Notes: generated by a model from the letters alone, not told the origin. A stretch of DNA of 64,000 bases from Phytophthora quininea (GCA_011947345.1 JAAVTG010000107.1:1-64000); one strand, 5' to 3'; numbered from the stretch's first letter, positions 10,254 through 20,950 are shown. Numbers and translations: made by a program.

Positions 10254-11170
10254 CTACACACGCTTAGGGATGAAACGAGCTGGTCTGCCTGTTGCGTTCA
10301 TGCGAGCATTGTCGAACACTCGAGCTACGTCTTCGCAGTTCCCCAGCAAATTCACAAGTGGGGTCAATAGGTCTGGGTTCGACAACACCATGGTCACGCG
10401 TTGAGTCGTGTCGTCCCAGCCAAAGACTCCTGGTGCGGACACCACGATCTGCTGACCCAGCAGCTTCGCAGCAAGTGGCGACCAGTTTCCGTCGTCGCTC
10501 ATCAAGTGAGGGAACCCTTGCAACAAAGTGCTCTCGGTAATGGTGGAAACTCCTCGTGAGGTAATAACGACCGAGCCGTCCACACTATTGTCCATATGCT
10601 CAAGACGAATGTTGAGATCCGGACAGCACAACGAAAGGAAACGCCAAGTCCCCAGAATGGACTTGACTCCGCATAAAACTCCGTCCGTCACGTCCGTTGC
10701 CATCGTGGCATTGAGGAAATCCAACTGCATTCGAGAAGCCCCCGACGGTAACCCGTTCTGGAACAGACGAAAGTACTCCGCGGCGATGCTGCACAGGGTT
10801 GCGCTCGACATCACCCTGGATGAAAGAATTTCGCGTTGTTGCTGGAGTCGCTCAATTTCCCGTAGCAATCGTCCGACATCGGCTTCGTAGTTGGCTGTCT
10901 TGTCGCGCAGCCTCTTCCTGTACCGTGCCATGCTCAATCGAGCTCTCTCGCGACGAACGGCAGCTACCGTTGAGGCAGATGCAGAGATGGAGAAGTTCTG
11001 CGACGACGGCTCCGGATCGGCTTGCTTTTGAACGCCTTGACGGGGTGGATAGCTGCTGTCGACACCAAACGATACTTTGTGGGATACAGCCTTGAGTGCA
11101 AAAGTACTTTGCCGGCTACGTCGTCGCCCAGGACGTGGAAATTTGGAGGGTAAAGAGCGCTGTCATGCAT
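10254..11170 (-). pseudogene. bZIP family copy 3, one frame change
   Basis: Near-complete family member. ATG at 11170 starts the family N-terminus (MHDSALYPPNFHVLGDD). The basic region RERARLSMARYRKRLRDK (Ala at the Asn site) and everything after it lie in another frame, switching between about 11100 and 11000. That second frame is open to the stop at 10254 and holds the full conserved domain: IAAEYFRLFQNG, MQLDFLNATMA, VSTITESTLLQGFPHLM, AAKLLGQQI, FGWDDTTQRV and LVNLLGNCEDVARVF. The second frame has no ATG before MARYR (10931). It is either a gene with an unseen intron in the linker or a pseudogene with a single indel. Its start overlaps the end of copy 4 by 8 bp. Confidence 0.75.
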
Positions 11171-11744
11171 TTTTGTTGAGGACGGATCCGGTTGCTGGTT
11201 TGAGGACGAGTTCGGAAATGACTAAATGTTCAGGAATGACAAAATGGCGACAAAATCTTCGGCCGTGACTAATCGACTCATCTCGTGCCACACGTATCAT
11301 GGATACAAGTCTTCTGCTGCTTCCTAGCGGCTTTGCGAGCATTGGGCGGGCCAAGCCTATATTCGACACCAGACTCACGAAATCAACTTTCCCATTGTCG
11401 TCACGCGCGCTACCGAACACGACGGATACATCCTCCACGTTGCCGAGTACACGTAGCAGAGGCGCTATCATGTCTGCATCGTACGAAAGCCAAGTCACGC
11501 GTCCACTTGAGAAGTCCCAGTGGAAGTGTAGAGACCCTCGCATCTCCACCTGTTGTCCCAGCAGTTTGGCGGCGATCCCTTTGCCGGCTCCGTCGTTCAG
11601 CAAGTGCAGAAAAGCGTGGAGCAACGTGGTCTCCGAGATCGTGAATTTCGCAGTTGTGGTGCCGCGTCGGCTCCATTCTTCAGACTCGTCAGCTTCAGTT
11701 CGAAATCTTGGTAGCAGATGCCACAACTTTCCAGCACCGCCTCT
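11163..11744 (-). pseudogene. bZIP copy 4, 3' part left of an inversion break
   Basis: C-terminal half only. Reading leftwards from the break: EAVLESCGICYQDFELKL, one frame change, FTISETTLLHAFLHLLND, AAKLLGQQVEMRG, FHWDFSSGRV, ADMIAPLLRVLGNVEDVSVVF, then a tail of about 75 residues not seen in other copies, stop at 11163. The missing N-terminal part (12121-12679) lies about 930 bp away on the opposite strand and ends at the exactly complementary position (MAPDVVYGGL). The join lies in 11742-11744 (TCT). Confidence 0.8.
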
Positions 11745-11894
11745 CTGCATTTGAACTGGGACCTCTCGAGCGGACGCGCAGCCAGACTGCAGTACAATGC
11801 AGACATGATAACGCCTCTGCTGCGCATACTCGGCAATGTGGAAGATGCGTCCATTGTGTTCGGCAACGCGCGTGTGACGGCAGAAGGAAGCTGA
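11742..11894 (+). pseudogene. bZIP copy 5, C-terminal tail, inverted
   Basis: Fifty codons on the plus strand: SLHLNWDLSSGRAARL, NADMITPLLRILGNVEDAS and IVFGNARVTAEGS with stop. This is exactly the part missing from copy 5 (12677-13449, minus), which breaks off after QQVEMRGS. It abuts copy 4 with no spacer, which is only explicable by an inversion. Confidence 0.8.
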
Positions 11895-12120
11895 CAGATG
11901 ACGCGCTTTGCCAATTTCTTAGCGCTCAGTATTCGCTTGAAAATTATTCACTCCACAACAACCCCTGGAATGCATTGTGAAGCCGGATGCAGGTCTTGAT
12001 TATTCGTCAGCAGTGCTGGGCGGATTCAGCAAAGCAAGCTCGTCATAATCCTAGAGTTCATCACCGCTTCGAAACTTTGGTATCTCCTTACTGTTGAATC
12101 CACCACCATCCAGACAAGAG

Positions 12121-12679
12121 ATGAGGGACAGCACGCTTCATCCTCCGACCCTCCACCAGTTGAGCGACACCGTCGTAGGTCAAGTGCTTTGCGTTCAAGA
12201 AAAAGGTTTTCGTTTGGTGACAGCAGCAACTCCCACGAAAGCGTCTTACGCTCCACGTCACAGCTCACGCCCGGCAATTGCGGACAAGAACCGGCAGAGT
12301 TTGCAGCCGACCTGTCACCGGCTCATTTCTCCATCACTGTTTGTACCAGGACGGTATCTGCTGCTCTGCGCGAGCGCGCCCGACAGCACATGGCACGACA
12401 CCGGGAGAAGCTGCAAGACAAGACAATCTCTTATGAGAAGGACGTGCAGCGACTGCAAGCAGAGATTCAACAACTCGAGCGGCAGCAGCAACGGCTTTTA
12501 TCGAGAATGTCGGCGACAACAACTTTGTATAGAATTGCTGAATATTTTCGCTTGTTTCGGAACGGCTCCAATCTCGGGACTCAATCGCGAGGACAAACGT
12601 CAAAGTCCAGCTATTTGCCTGTGTAAGCCAAGTTTCTGCAGGAAACGATGGCCCCTGACGTTGTCTACGGTGGTCTAGA
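12121..12679 (+). pseudogene. bZIP copy 4, 5' part inside the inverted segment
   Basis: ATG at 12121 opens the family N-terminus (MRDSTLHPPTLHQLSDTVVG). The bZIP region is in another frame (RERARQHMARHREKLQDK; Ala at the Asn site; zipper through LQAEIQQLERQQQRLL), then IAEYFRLFRNG. A TAA at 12624 stands where copy 5 has a Gln codon (CAA), followed in frame by KFLQETMAPDVVYGGL. There the match stops, and the next bases are antisense of copy 5. The remaining half is at 11163-11744. Two independent defects besides the inversion show that this gene is dead. Confidence 0.8.
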
Positions 12680-13449
12680 CCCTCGCATCTCTACTTGCTG
12701 CCCCAGGAGCCTGGCTGCAATCCTGCTCCCGTTTGCATCGTTCAGCAGGTGCGGGAATGCTTGGCGCAATGACGTCTCGGAAATGGTGACTTTTACGACG
12801 GAGGTAGCGACCACTGCGTCGGCGACACCTTTCTCAAGGGACATGAGCTGGTCCTGAAAGTCTTGGTAGCAAGCTGGCATGAATTTCCAGAACGTCAGCA
12901 CCGCCTCGAGACCGCCGAAGACGACGCCAGGCGCCATCGTATCCTGCATAAACTTGACTTGTACCTGAGAGCTATCGGGAGTCGCTGGGTTGACGTCCTT
13001 AATTTAGTATCGAAAGAGCCGAAAGTACTCCACCGCGTGTTGCCAGGTGCTTGTCTTCACCGATACGGCCGGCGACAGGCGTTGTCGCTGCTGAGAGAGC
13101 CTGCACAGCTCCTCTTTGGGCGTTTGAAGCTCCTTGGTCTTGTCTTTCTCCTTGTCACGGATCCGCTGTCGGTATCGCGCGACGCACTCGCGGTGGTGTT
13201 GTCGATGAAGTTCGAGGGATCTCGTCGAAGTCATCGACGGTTCGTTTGGCTTGATTGTCGTCGTCAATGGGGCTTGTGCGTTTCCCCCGACGCGTAGTTT
13301 TGGTCCGCCAATTGCTCCAAGTTAATCGAGTTGTCGTGGTTGGGGTGAGCTTTGCCGTAAACAGGAACGGAGCGTGCTATCACCGTGCCGATAACATCGT
13401 CACTCAGCCACTGGGTGTTCAGCGGATAAAGTGCGCTACTGTGCATCAT
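12677..13449 (-). pseudogene. bZIP copy 5, 5' part right of an inversion break
   Basis: ATG at 13449/13446 begins MMHSSALYPLNTQWLSDDVIG. The frame changes near 13266, after which the basic region reads HRECVARYRQRIRDK (His at the Asn site), zipper, VEYFRLFRY, an in-frame TAA at 13004, then VQVKFMQDTMAPGVVFGGLE, ACYQDFQDQLMSLEKG, VTISETSLRQAFPHLLND and RLLGQQVEMRGS, where it stops dead at 12677-12679 (AGA). Its tail is at 11742-11894 on the other strand. It is the closest relative of copy 4. Confidence 0.8.
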
Positions 13450-13754
13450 AACTGAAGAGGAGAAAGAAGAAGGTGACTGCGACTCGGTCGATTCGGAACT
13501 GGCGAGTCTCGACAGAGAGCTTACAGTTAACTCCCTCGTGCCTCTTCCTGGTACGTTTACAGCAGATGCCGAATTGGTAATCGCCACGAGCGACTTGAAC
13601 CTTGATGTATGAAATCTCTTGCTTCTTTTCCGGAGGCTGCAGATCACGACACCAACAGAAGTACTTCGAAGTATTCCTTCTCGCAACGGTATGGATATGC
13701 ATTTTCTCATTCCTAGCCAGGAGGTGCGTGGCTCTACATTTCATGGTCCAAGAT

Positions 13755-14696
13755 TTACCCTCGCACGTGTTCGTCCACCAACCTGCTCTCGGGTGTAATG
13801 CTAGCGTTACCAAACACGAACGACACGTCTTCCAAGTTGCCAAGCAATCGCACCAGCGGGGTCATGAGATCAGACTTGTACACCAGCGCAGTTACTCGGC
13901 TGGTGTCGCGGTCCCATTCGAACCGCAAATATCCGGTCATCCGGACTTGCTGACCAAGCAGTCTCGTCGCTAGCGGAGACCGTGGAATTCCTTGATCGGC
14001 ATCCCCCAGCAGATGCGGGAAGGCGAGTTGTAGCGTGGCTTCCGTGATTGTGAACGTCCCCACAGTCGTCGCCAGCACCGAGTTTTCGGCGCCCTCCAGA
14101 CACATGAGCTCAATGTCCAAGTCCTGGTAGCAGCGCGAGATGAAGCGCCAGTTGGCCAGCACTGCAGTCGGCCCGTGCACTGAGCCGAAGCTCACGTCGG
14201 ACGCCATCGTGGACTGCAAGAAGTGCAACTGGATGCGAGAGTCGTGCGGTGGCAATGTCGTCTCTGAATTGAATAGAGACGCGCTCGTGGTCGGCGCCTT
14301 GGAGCCGTTGCGGAAGAGCCGAAAGTACTCGGACGCCACACTCCACGAATTCGACTGGGCCGGCAGGTGGGAAACGAAGATCAGGCGACGGTGCTCCAAT
14401 TGTCGAATCTCTTCCTCCAGCTGCTGCTTGTCGGCTTCCTGTGCGCTCTCCTTCAAGCGGAGTCGCTGTCTGTATCGAGCCATGCAGGCCCGATGGCTTT
14501 CACGACGTCGAGCGAGTTTCTCTGCAATCTGGTCTCGTCTGGACTGGGTCGTCGCCGAGTCTTGAGCCGTCTTGGACAAGTATTTCTTGGATACTTGGAT
14601 GGCGTTCGCCATGAGCTGCATCTCCGACATTTGCCTGGCGTCTTGAGCGTTCATAGGCCGGGTGTTCTGCATTGGTTTGCACGGGATTCTGCTCAT
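13755..14696 (-). CDS. bZIP family protein, intact 313 aa (copy 6)
   Basis: The only complete single-frame member in the left array: ATG at 14696, stop at 13755. Residues 1-65 are polar with no start motif. The basic region is about residues 65-85 (RESHRACMARYRQRLRLK, His where bZIPs have Asn), then a zipper with Leu spacing QLEEEIRQLEHRRL, then the conserved domain: VASEYFRLFRNG, IQLHFLQSTMASDV, FTITEATLQLAFPHLLGD, ATRLLGQQVRMTG, FEWDRDTSRV and VRLLGNLEDVSFVFGNA. Probably a nuclear DNA-binding regulator, by its bZIP. The C-terminal domain is shared by every copy here and is of unknown role. An Inr-like site lies just upstream. The lack of stops over 940 bp among broken paralogues argues for retained function. 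Confidence 0.8.
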   Translation of the reverse strand: MSRIPCKPMQNTRPMNAQDARQMSEMQLMANAIQVSKKYLSKTAQDSATTQSRRDQIAEKLARRRESHRACMARYRQRLRLKESAQEADKQQLEEEIRQLEHRRLIFVSHLPAQSNSWSVASEYFRLFRNGSKAPTTSASLFNSETTLPPHDSRIQLHFLQSTMASDVSFGSVHGPTAVLANWRFISRCYQDLDIELMCLEGAENSVLATTVGTFTITEATLQLAFPHLLGDADQGIPRSPLATRLLGQQVRMTGYLRFEWDRDTSRVTALVYKSDLMTPLVRLLGNLEDVSFVFGNASITPESRLVDEHVRG

Positions 14697-14725
14697 GGCA
14701 CGTGATGTCTCTGGGGGTCAATTCC

Positions 14726-14732
14726 GGAATGA
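14726..14732 (-). promoter_or_regulatory. Possible Inr for bZIP copy 6
   Basis: On the minus strand TCATTCC fits the oomycete Inr TCAYTYY, about 30 bp before the ATG at 14696. It is followed by GGAATTGAC, which only approximates the FPR. Moderate support. Confidence 0.35.
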
Positions 14733-15115
14733 GGAGAGCTCCCCAGCCTGCCGGGAGAATGGCACAAACAACTGGTGCTGTCAAATCGCAGCTGCTACGC
14801 TTGGACACGTGCACAGTGTTTTGCCACTTCATATATTTGTCATCGGTGAGTGGAGTCGTTCCTCACTGTGTGAAAAACTGCTGAACCGCTAAGTGGATCC
14901 TCCGTGTTCGTGTGCATTTCCTTCTCGCTTCTATCGTCCAGCTATCGTTGAGCAGAATCGTAAAAACTTCGGATGCCTTGGATTTGACCTGCTGTTGGGG
15001 AACATCCGCACACGAAATGCGCGTGAAGTCCTCGGGATGGGTCAGCAGAGTCCCCGACGTTGTTTCCGGTCGCCCGAGTGTTTTGTCTGCACGAAATCAA
15101 CCATGGAGGATCTAC
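14733..15115. other. Intergenic between bZIP copies 6 and 7
   Basis: No domain remnant, repeat or transposon end seen. Confidence 0.4.
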
Positions 15116-15871
15116 CTAGAGCAACAGGAACGTTTTCTTCCAGACCCGAGAGACGTCAACCAAGTTCCCCAGCAACTCCAGCAGCGCCGTCTCCACGTCA
15201 AGCTTCGAGACGAGCATCTGGACGCGGCCGGTCTCGTCGTCCCAGTGGAAGTCGATTTGGCTCTGGATGTGAAGTCTCTGGCCGAGCAACTTGGTAGCAA
15301 GTTCCGCCTCGTCGTCGTCGCCCGAGTGCCAGCCCAGAACGTACCGCAGTGAACGGTTGGAGACCGTGAAAGCGATAGTGGAGACCGCCGTCACGACACC
15401 GTCGCCACCGCTTTCCATCCGCCGCAAATGCCACTCGAATTCCGGACAGCACAGCATGTGGAGCTCCCAGCAGTTGACCATGGCCTCGACGCCACAGCGA
15501 GGCCCGTCAATGACGTCCGGCGCCATGACAGCTCGTAGGAAAGCGAGTTGTCGCTGTTGCTGCGCCGTCGTGCCGAAGCCTCGAGCTTTGTAGCCAAAGC
15601 GGAAGATGCGAAAGTATTCACCGACGACACATCAGGGAGATCTGCTCCTGAAGGTGTTTGCAGCAATTCGCTGCTTCTTTCGATCGAGTCTACGGATTTC
15701 CAGCTGCAAGTCTTCAATGTCCTTTTCGAGATGGACAGTTCTGTCGCGCTGCTTCTTCCGGTACTGAACCGCTTCGACCCGACAGCGTTCACGGTTCTTG
15801 GCTTCTTGCTCATGGACGGCAGCAACCAGCTCAGTCCACGAGTCTTCGTCTGCTAAAATGCCTGGCGACAC
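15116..15871 (-). pseudogene. bZIP copy 7, one premature TGA
   Basis: One frame runs from DEDSWTELVAAVHEQEAKNR to the stop at 15116 and is broken only by TGA at 15632-15634, in the place of the Trp codon of the family motif (A)PWCVV. The basic region RERCRVEAVQYRKKQRDR has Cys at the Asn site, the substitution reported as common in Phytophthora bZIPs. The zipper has Leu/Leu/Leu/Ile at heptad spacing. After the stop: GEYFRIFRFGYKA, AFLRAVMAPDVIDGPRCG, FTVSNRSLRYVLG, ATKLLGQRLHIQSQIDFHW, DDETGRVQMLV and LLELLGNLVDVSRV. The N-terminus probably extends to about 16090 in another frame (LPSHRCRLVAKDAQ...), but its start is unclear. A recent one-base nonsense mutation or a sequence error would explain it. 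Confidence 0.75.
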
Positions 15872-16379
15872 GATCGTTGGAGTTGTGTGTCGATATGTTG
15901 CGAGACTTGTCGACTTTGGTTCGATGCCATTTCTTCGAGGACCTCGTGGGTAAATTTGCTGGCTGGTCTTGCTTGCTCAGATGCTTGAGCGGGTCTCGGT
16001 CGATTCGGAAGTGCGAGCTGAGCGTCTTTGGCGACCAACCTGCATCGGTGGGAGGGTAGACGAAAAGAATCGTTGTCCGGATCTGTGGACAAGCTCGTAA
16101 ACTTGATGTCGCTGAGAGCGACACGTCATGTATCGTCAACAAGTCTCTCGAAACTGGCGAGTTCTTCTGCCCATGAACGTATTCGCAGCCCCTTTCTACA
16201 TGCAGCATTTCCTGATGCTACTTTTGACATTCTCGACGGTTGCCACAGTTTTTGGTCGATGGTATCTCGTCAGAAACGTGGGCTGGTGGATTGGTGTGCT
16301 CACTCGTCGTCTGTTCGGCAGGACGAGAACGCTTTGGCTATCCAACTTGCGTCTTCTGTGGTCTGCTCGAAGCTGTAAC

Positions 16380-17492
16380 TCAAATCCAAAACACCACGGT
16401 GACGATTACGGGGTGCCCGCCAGTGCGAGTCACTGAGAACAAATCTCTTCTGGCCTCGTCTTTCGTCCTATTTTTTAAGTTACCAGGCTGGAATGGCTTC
16501 TTCAAGACCCGAGAGACGTCTTCCAAGTTTCCAAGCAACTCCAGCAGTGCGGTCTCCATGTCGATCCTTGAGACGAGCCTTTTGATGCGGTCGTGCTCGT
16601 CGTCCCAGTGAAACGCTATCAGGGCCCGCACACGGAGTCTCTTCCCGAGCAATTTGGCCTTGAGTTTAGCCCTCTTCGTCGACCAAATGGCAGCGGAAAA
16701 CGCGCCACAATGAGTCGTTCGAGATCGTGAAGGCAACGGTGGTGCTCGCAGCCAGTCCGCCATCAACCCCTTTTCAAGCCGTTCAAGATGCTACTCGAAG
16801 TCTGGACAGCACGGCATACAATACTCCAGCGCTTGACGATTGCCTCAATGCCACATCGGGGTCCGTCGATGGCGTCCGGTGCCATTGCAACACAAAGAAA
16901 ATAGAGCTGCACGTCCGGTTGGTACTGCTCTACTGGAGCTCTGTAACCAAAGCGGAAGAGCCGAAAGTATTCGGCGACGACACACCACGAGGAGGTTCTC
17001 TTGCTTCTGCAGCTGGAGCCTCTCGATTTCGTTTCGCAGCTCTCGAATATCGTGCTCAAGGGCGAGCGTTTTGTGCCGCTGCTTCTCCCTATAGCGAGCT
17101 GTTTTGAGTCGACGGCGCTCGCGGTGTTTGGCATCGAGTTCCTCGACGGCAGCAGCTAAGGCGCCCCAGTTCTCCTCTGTCCGTGGCGCTGTTGGTACCC
17201 GGCACTTGCTACCGGAAAGGGATGGCACGTGTTGGTTTTCCTTGGAGGTTTGGTGTCGAGTTAAGGCTTCGAGTTTGGTGGAGCTCGAGCGTTGCCTGCC
17301 TGGAGTAGCAGAAGGATTGTTAGCTGCCACAGAGTAGTCACGCCGATGGTTGGTATTTCCTGCAATAAGGTCGCTGCGCATTGACAACAACGGATTCGAA
17401 AATGCAGTCGGCAAGAATTGGCGCGGCTGTGTTGTACCGATTTGGTGCATAATCCTACCTTGAGCGTAATGTGGAATGAGAACGTTTTGCAT
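16380..17492 (-). pseudogene. bZIP copy 8, at least two frameshifts
   Basis: ATG at 17492 (MQNVLIPHYAQG, comparable to MHSVLTPPN of copy 10) opens a frame through the linker, the region NWGALAAAVEELDAKHRE, the basic region RRRLKTARYREKQRHK (Arg at the Asn site) and a zipper ending RLQLQKQENLL. The frame then shifts: CVVAEYFRLFRFGYRAP, VQLYFLCVAMAPDAIDG and PRCGIEAIVKRW are in a second frame, and KLKAKLLGKRLRVRALIAF, HWDDEHDRIKRLV and LLELLGNLEDVSRVLKK in a third. All parts of the family domain are present in order. Spacer differences are small, so the defects are short indels. Confidence 0.75.
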
Positions 17493-17595
17493 GACAATTT
17501 CAAGAGTTCGGCGGATGAAGTGGATCTCAGGGAATTCGAAAGCGAAATGCCTTCTCAAGGTGCATTGACACTACGAGGCTCTCGCCGGAACCGTG

Positions 17596-18454
17596 CTAAA
17601 ACACCACGAAACTCGTCTCCAAAACACGAGAGACATCTTCCAAGTTCCCCAGCAAATCCAATAGCGCCGCGACGATGTCCAGTTTAATGACGAGCATCTT
17701 GACTCGATCGGTCTTGTCGTCCCAGTAGAAATCGACTCGAGTACGCACACGGATTCTCCGACCGAGCAGCTTCAAAGCAAGGCAAGATGCATTCCTTTCG
17801 GAATCTCGACGAAGCGTGTACCGCAACGCGCTTTCCGACATCGTGCACGAGGCTGTGCCAGTCGCGGTCACTGTACAATCGACTCCGTTTTCAATCCGCT
17901 TGTGACAACACTGCATGACGAATTCCCACGACTCTGCCAGCGCTCGAGCGCCGCATCGTGGTGGCCATGTACAACATTCGGCGCCTTGGCAGCTTGCAGG
18001 AAATCGAGCTGCGCGTGAGGCTGCTGCAACTCCACAGGAACCTCGCAGCCAAATCGAAAGAGTAAAAATGCTTGACTACAATCCACCAGGGAGCACCTTG
18101 ATGGGAATGGTCAAATGCGGTTGTTGCTTCCGGAGTTCGAGTCTGTTGCTGCAAGTCACAAACGGCCTTGCCCAGGGCAAGGGTTTTGTACCGCTGGTTC
18201 TTCCTGTACCGAGCAATTTTGACGCGGCGGCTTTCGCGGTGCTTGGCTTCGAGCTGGCAGACAGTTGTAAACGCGCTGCACAAGTCTTTGCTCTCTTTGA
18301 TGGTTGTTTGGACTGGGTTCTTCCTGTAGGCTTGACTCCGTGTCAAGGTTCCAGTGTCGTCGGCAGAAATGGCTCGCTGTCGAGCTCTTGGAGAGGACTC
18401 AGCAGGATTGGAGTCACTTCGCAATCTACGGCCTTCGAGCACAATCGGATCCAA
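17596..18454 (-). pseudogene. bZIP copy 9, frameshifted
   Basis: Basic region HRESRRVKIARYRKNQRYK (Arg at the Asn site) preceded by LCSAFTTVCQLEAK; the zipper is weak (frame change after QQQTRTPEATT). Then FLLFRFGCEVPVELQQP, HAQLDFLQAAKAPNVVHG in a second frame, and CTMSESALRYTLRRD, ALKLLGRRIRVRTRVDF, YWDDKTDRVKMLV and LLDLLGNLEDVSRVLE to the stop at 17596 in a third. There is no ATG at the 5' end of the open frame, so the N-terminus is lost or lies in another frame. Confidence 0.7.
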
Positions 18455-18599
18455 GATCTTCTTCAGCGCCTCTTCGGAGGATCCCCTTCTCGGACGCGAA
18501 GTTCCCCGCGTGGGGCCGAGTATGGGAGGAGAAGGAGTTCCTGGCGTTTAGTATGAAGCGGTGACGTGCTGGGCGAAAGTCCACAAGAACTCAATCCCT

Positions 18600-19065
18600 C
18601 ACTGCAGCATGCAGGGGTTTGGTAACCCCTGTGTGTTCAAATTTTAGCCACCAAGGCGTGCTGGACTCGGCGGACCCTTCGCGTTCTAGATCAAGAACCG
18701 CCAGCGCTCGGGAGGACCGGTAGCCCTCTCGTGTGTCGAGGATTTCTCCTACCAAAGGCGCGACGGACCTGGTCACCCGTCAACCCTCAGGACAAGCACC
18801 AAAGCGAATGGGACCGGTGACCCTCATGCGCTCAATGAGTTCCCACCAAGGCGCGGAGGATTCGATGAACCCTCCAGCGTTTCAGCTCCAACGCCAAAGG
18901 CACGGCGGACCTGGTGGCCCCGTCGAGTTCTCGTGGCATCTCAAGATATCCAAAAGGATCCTCCACCGACGCGCGTAGGGCCTGGTGAACCCTCCGCGTG
19001 TACATGCAGGATCTAACACCACCGCGTGGGAGAATTGGTGACCTCTTATGTATTTATGAAGCTAT
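18600..19065. repeat. Degenerate ~48-bp tandem repeat, about 9 units
   Basis: Successive stretches share the frame CACCAARGCG - x - GGACCTGGTGACCC - TC - GCGTGT with 45-65 bp periods. Starts are near 18649, 18699, 18749, 18798, 18844, 18890, 18950 and 19017, plus a partial unit near 18605. Units are only moderately similar, so the array is old. It sits between bZIP copies 9 and 10; no open frame runs through it. Confidence 0.6.
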
Positions 19066-19312
19066 AGCATCACAAGCGCTCACAGAGCAAGGAAGTTCCA
19101 AGGTCTTAAGACATAACAGTAAGACATACCAAAGCGTATAAGGCACAGCCTCTTGCGATCTCAGGAGTCTATTAGTTAGCAATAACAGAGATGACCTTCA
19201 CCCAGAGGACGATCCTTTTCATCGGAGCTCACGATCATGGGTGCCTACTAATACAAGCGTAAATTTGTTGGAGATGAAGTCGATCTCTTTGGCTATGCCT
19301 TCTGTTGTAGAG

Positions 19313-19621
19313 CTAGAGCGTCAAACACGATTTCTTCAAGACGCGAGAGACGTCTTCTAAGTTCCCCAGCAGGTCCAGCAACGCAGCCACCAAGTCGAAT
19401 TTGACGACAAATATCTCGACACGGTCGGCCTCCATAGAAATCGACTTGACTGGGCACGTGAATTCTCTGGCCTAGCAACTTGGTGGTGGCAAGCGTTACT
19501 TCGCCGTTGGTGGACAAACCATTCAACACGGATATCGCAGCGTGTTGTTCGAGATCGTGTATATGGCAGTGGAGATCGCAGCCACAGTGCCGTCGACACC
19601 GTTCTCAATCCGATGCAGGTT
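19313..19621 (-). pseudogene. bZIP copy 10, 3' part (split by gypsy-1)
   Basis: Reading leftwards from the LTR boundary: NLHRIENGVDGTVAAI, a frame change, ATTKLLGQRIHVPSQVDFY, another change, LLDLLGNLEDVSRVLKK, stop at 19313. It begins exactly at the outer edge of the left LTR, in the middle of the family motif F-x-L-x-R-I/L-E-N-G-V-D-G. The upstream half of the gene is at 25559-26221, beyond the right LTR. Confidence 0.8.
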
Positions 19622-19798
19622 TGACACCACTACTAGCTTCTGGGTCGCACCCGCAGCTTTGGGTTCGCACCTCTGAGTTGTAGCTGGGTCCATCTACTGC
19701 ATCACACAAGGCCAGCTAGGGAGCGTTGTGTAAGCCAGCCTTATCTTCTTTTCAATCTCAGTTCTAAACTTACCAAGTCGAGCTCAAGTAGTTTGGCA
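19622..19798 (+). repeat. gypsy-1 left LTR
   Basis: 177 bp, starts TG and ends CA; repeated at 25382-25558 with four substitutions. Confidence 0.9.
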
Positions 19799-19866
19799 TA
19801 TTGAAAATTTTCAATTAAACTAAAGACCAGGTCCACCCGTCAAGCCTCTCTACACCCACAACCTCC

Positions 19867-20950
19867 ATGAGTCGCTCCAAGGATGCCGACGACAAGGAGA
19901 AATACCTTACGTACTCCATCGTCATCCGAGCTGGAGACACGGTGAACGAGGTCACCGAGGAGTCGGTAACGAAGAAGATGGCAAAATTTCACGATGGCAG
20001 CCCCAAGGACTTCTTGAAGTGGGCCCACCACTTTGCCCAACTCGCCAAGTTGAAGGGATGGAGCGCCGATGACTAAATCCTCAACGCCAAGGTCCTCCTT
20101 GAAGGAGACATTCTGGAGGCCTTCGAGCAAGAATGCACAAGTGCTGACGATGGTGACGTAACCATGCCCGGTGATGATTTTACTAGACACCTCTACCAAG
20201 CATCTACTGTGGTCATGCCACTTGACTACAGAGAAAAACGACAAGAAGAATTGTGGGAGATCCGAAAGACCAGAGCAGAGACACTCACTGAGTTCAACAA
20301 ACGATTCCGGACACTCATGCGGCTGCAACGCACTCACGCTGAACTTAGCCAGCAGTCCAAGATGGCAGAAGATGCGTTGTGTCGACTCTACAAGCGTGCG
20401 CTGCCGTAAGATTGGCAAAATAGGTATGACACCAGCGGACAAGTCTTCTCGACGATTGCCACTTTAGTTCCTTATTTTGAGCGAATCAAGCAAGGCGAAC
20501 ATCGTTTGCAGAACCACGGCCACGGTAGTGAAAACAAGCGTGGCTCGCGTCAAGATAACAGCAACAGAGGTCGTGGAAACCGTGGAGGAAATAACGGCAA
20601 TAGCGTCCACAAGAACAACAATCGTGGCAACAACCAGCGCAATCAGCAGCGGCGCAGCAACAACCGCGGTGATAACGGCGGCACGAACGCCAACACTGGA
20701 AACAACGGCGGTAACAAGTACTGCACCTTTCATCGTACGACATCGCACTCGACCCAGGAGTGCCGCACTTTGAACAACCGAAATCAATCAGAAGAGCACC
20801 AACAAGTTGATCAGCAGCAGTCGCGCAGCATACGTCAACGGGGCAACGGAGTTAATCAACTTAAATTTCTTCTCGTCAACGGGGCAACGGACGCAATACC
20901 AATCGACAAACTCGCGTGGAACAACGCAACACTCACGGCGATAGCAGCAG
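19867..20950 (+). pseudogene. gypsy-1 gag
   Basis: One frame from ATG 19867 (MSRSKDADDKEKYLTYSIV) with two in-frame TAA stops (20074 and 20407). It contains FLKWAHHFAQLAKLKGWS and an oligomerisation-type helical region (EIRKTRAETLTEFNKRFRT). A long Asn/Arg/Gly-rich basic stretch follows, then a Cys/His cluster CTFHRTTSHSTQEC that probably replaces the usual zinc knuckle. Typical of a capsid/nucleocapsid precursor. Confidence 0.75.

Noticed and set aside
11299..11754. 151-codon plus-strand open frame
   Set aside because: It is the antisense of the conserved C-terminal domain of bZIP copy 4; the same antisense pattern appears wherever this domain occurs.
12171..12360. GTAGGT ... TACCAG as a possible intron in bZIP copy 4
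   Set aside because: It would remove the conserved V-V-G-Q-V-L segment that other copies keep as coding sequence, so it is not a likely intron.
20486..20787. Minus-strand frame rich in Val, Thr and Cys
   Set aside because: Antisense of the Asn/Arg/Gly-rich gag region; no independent support.
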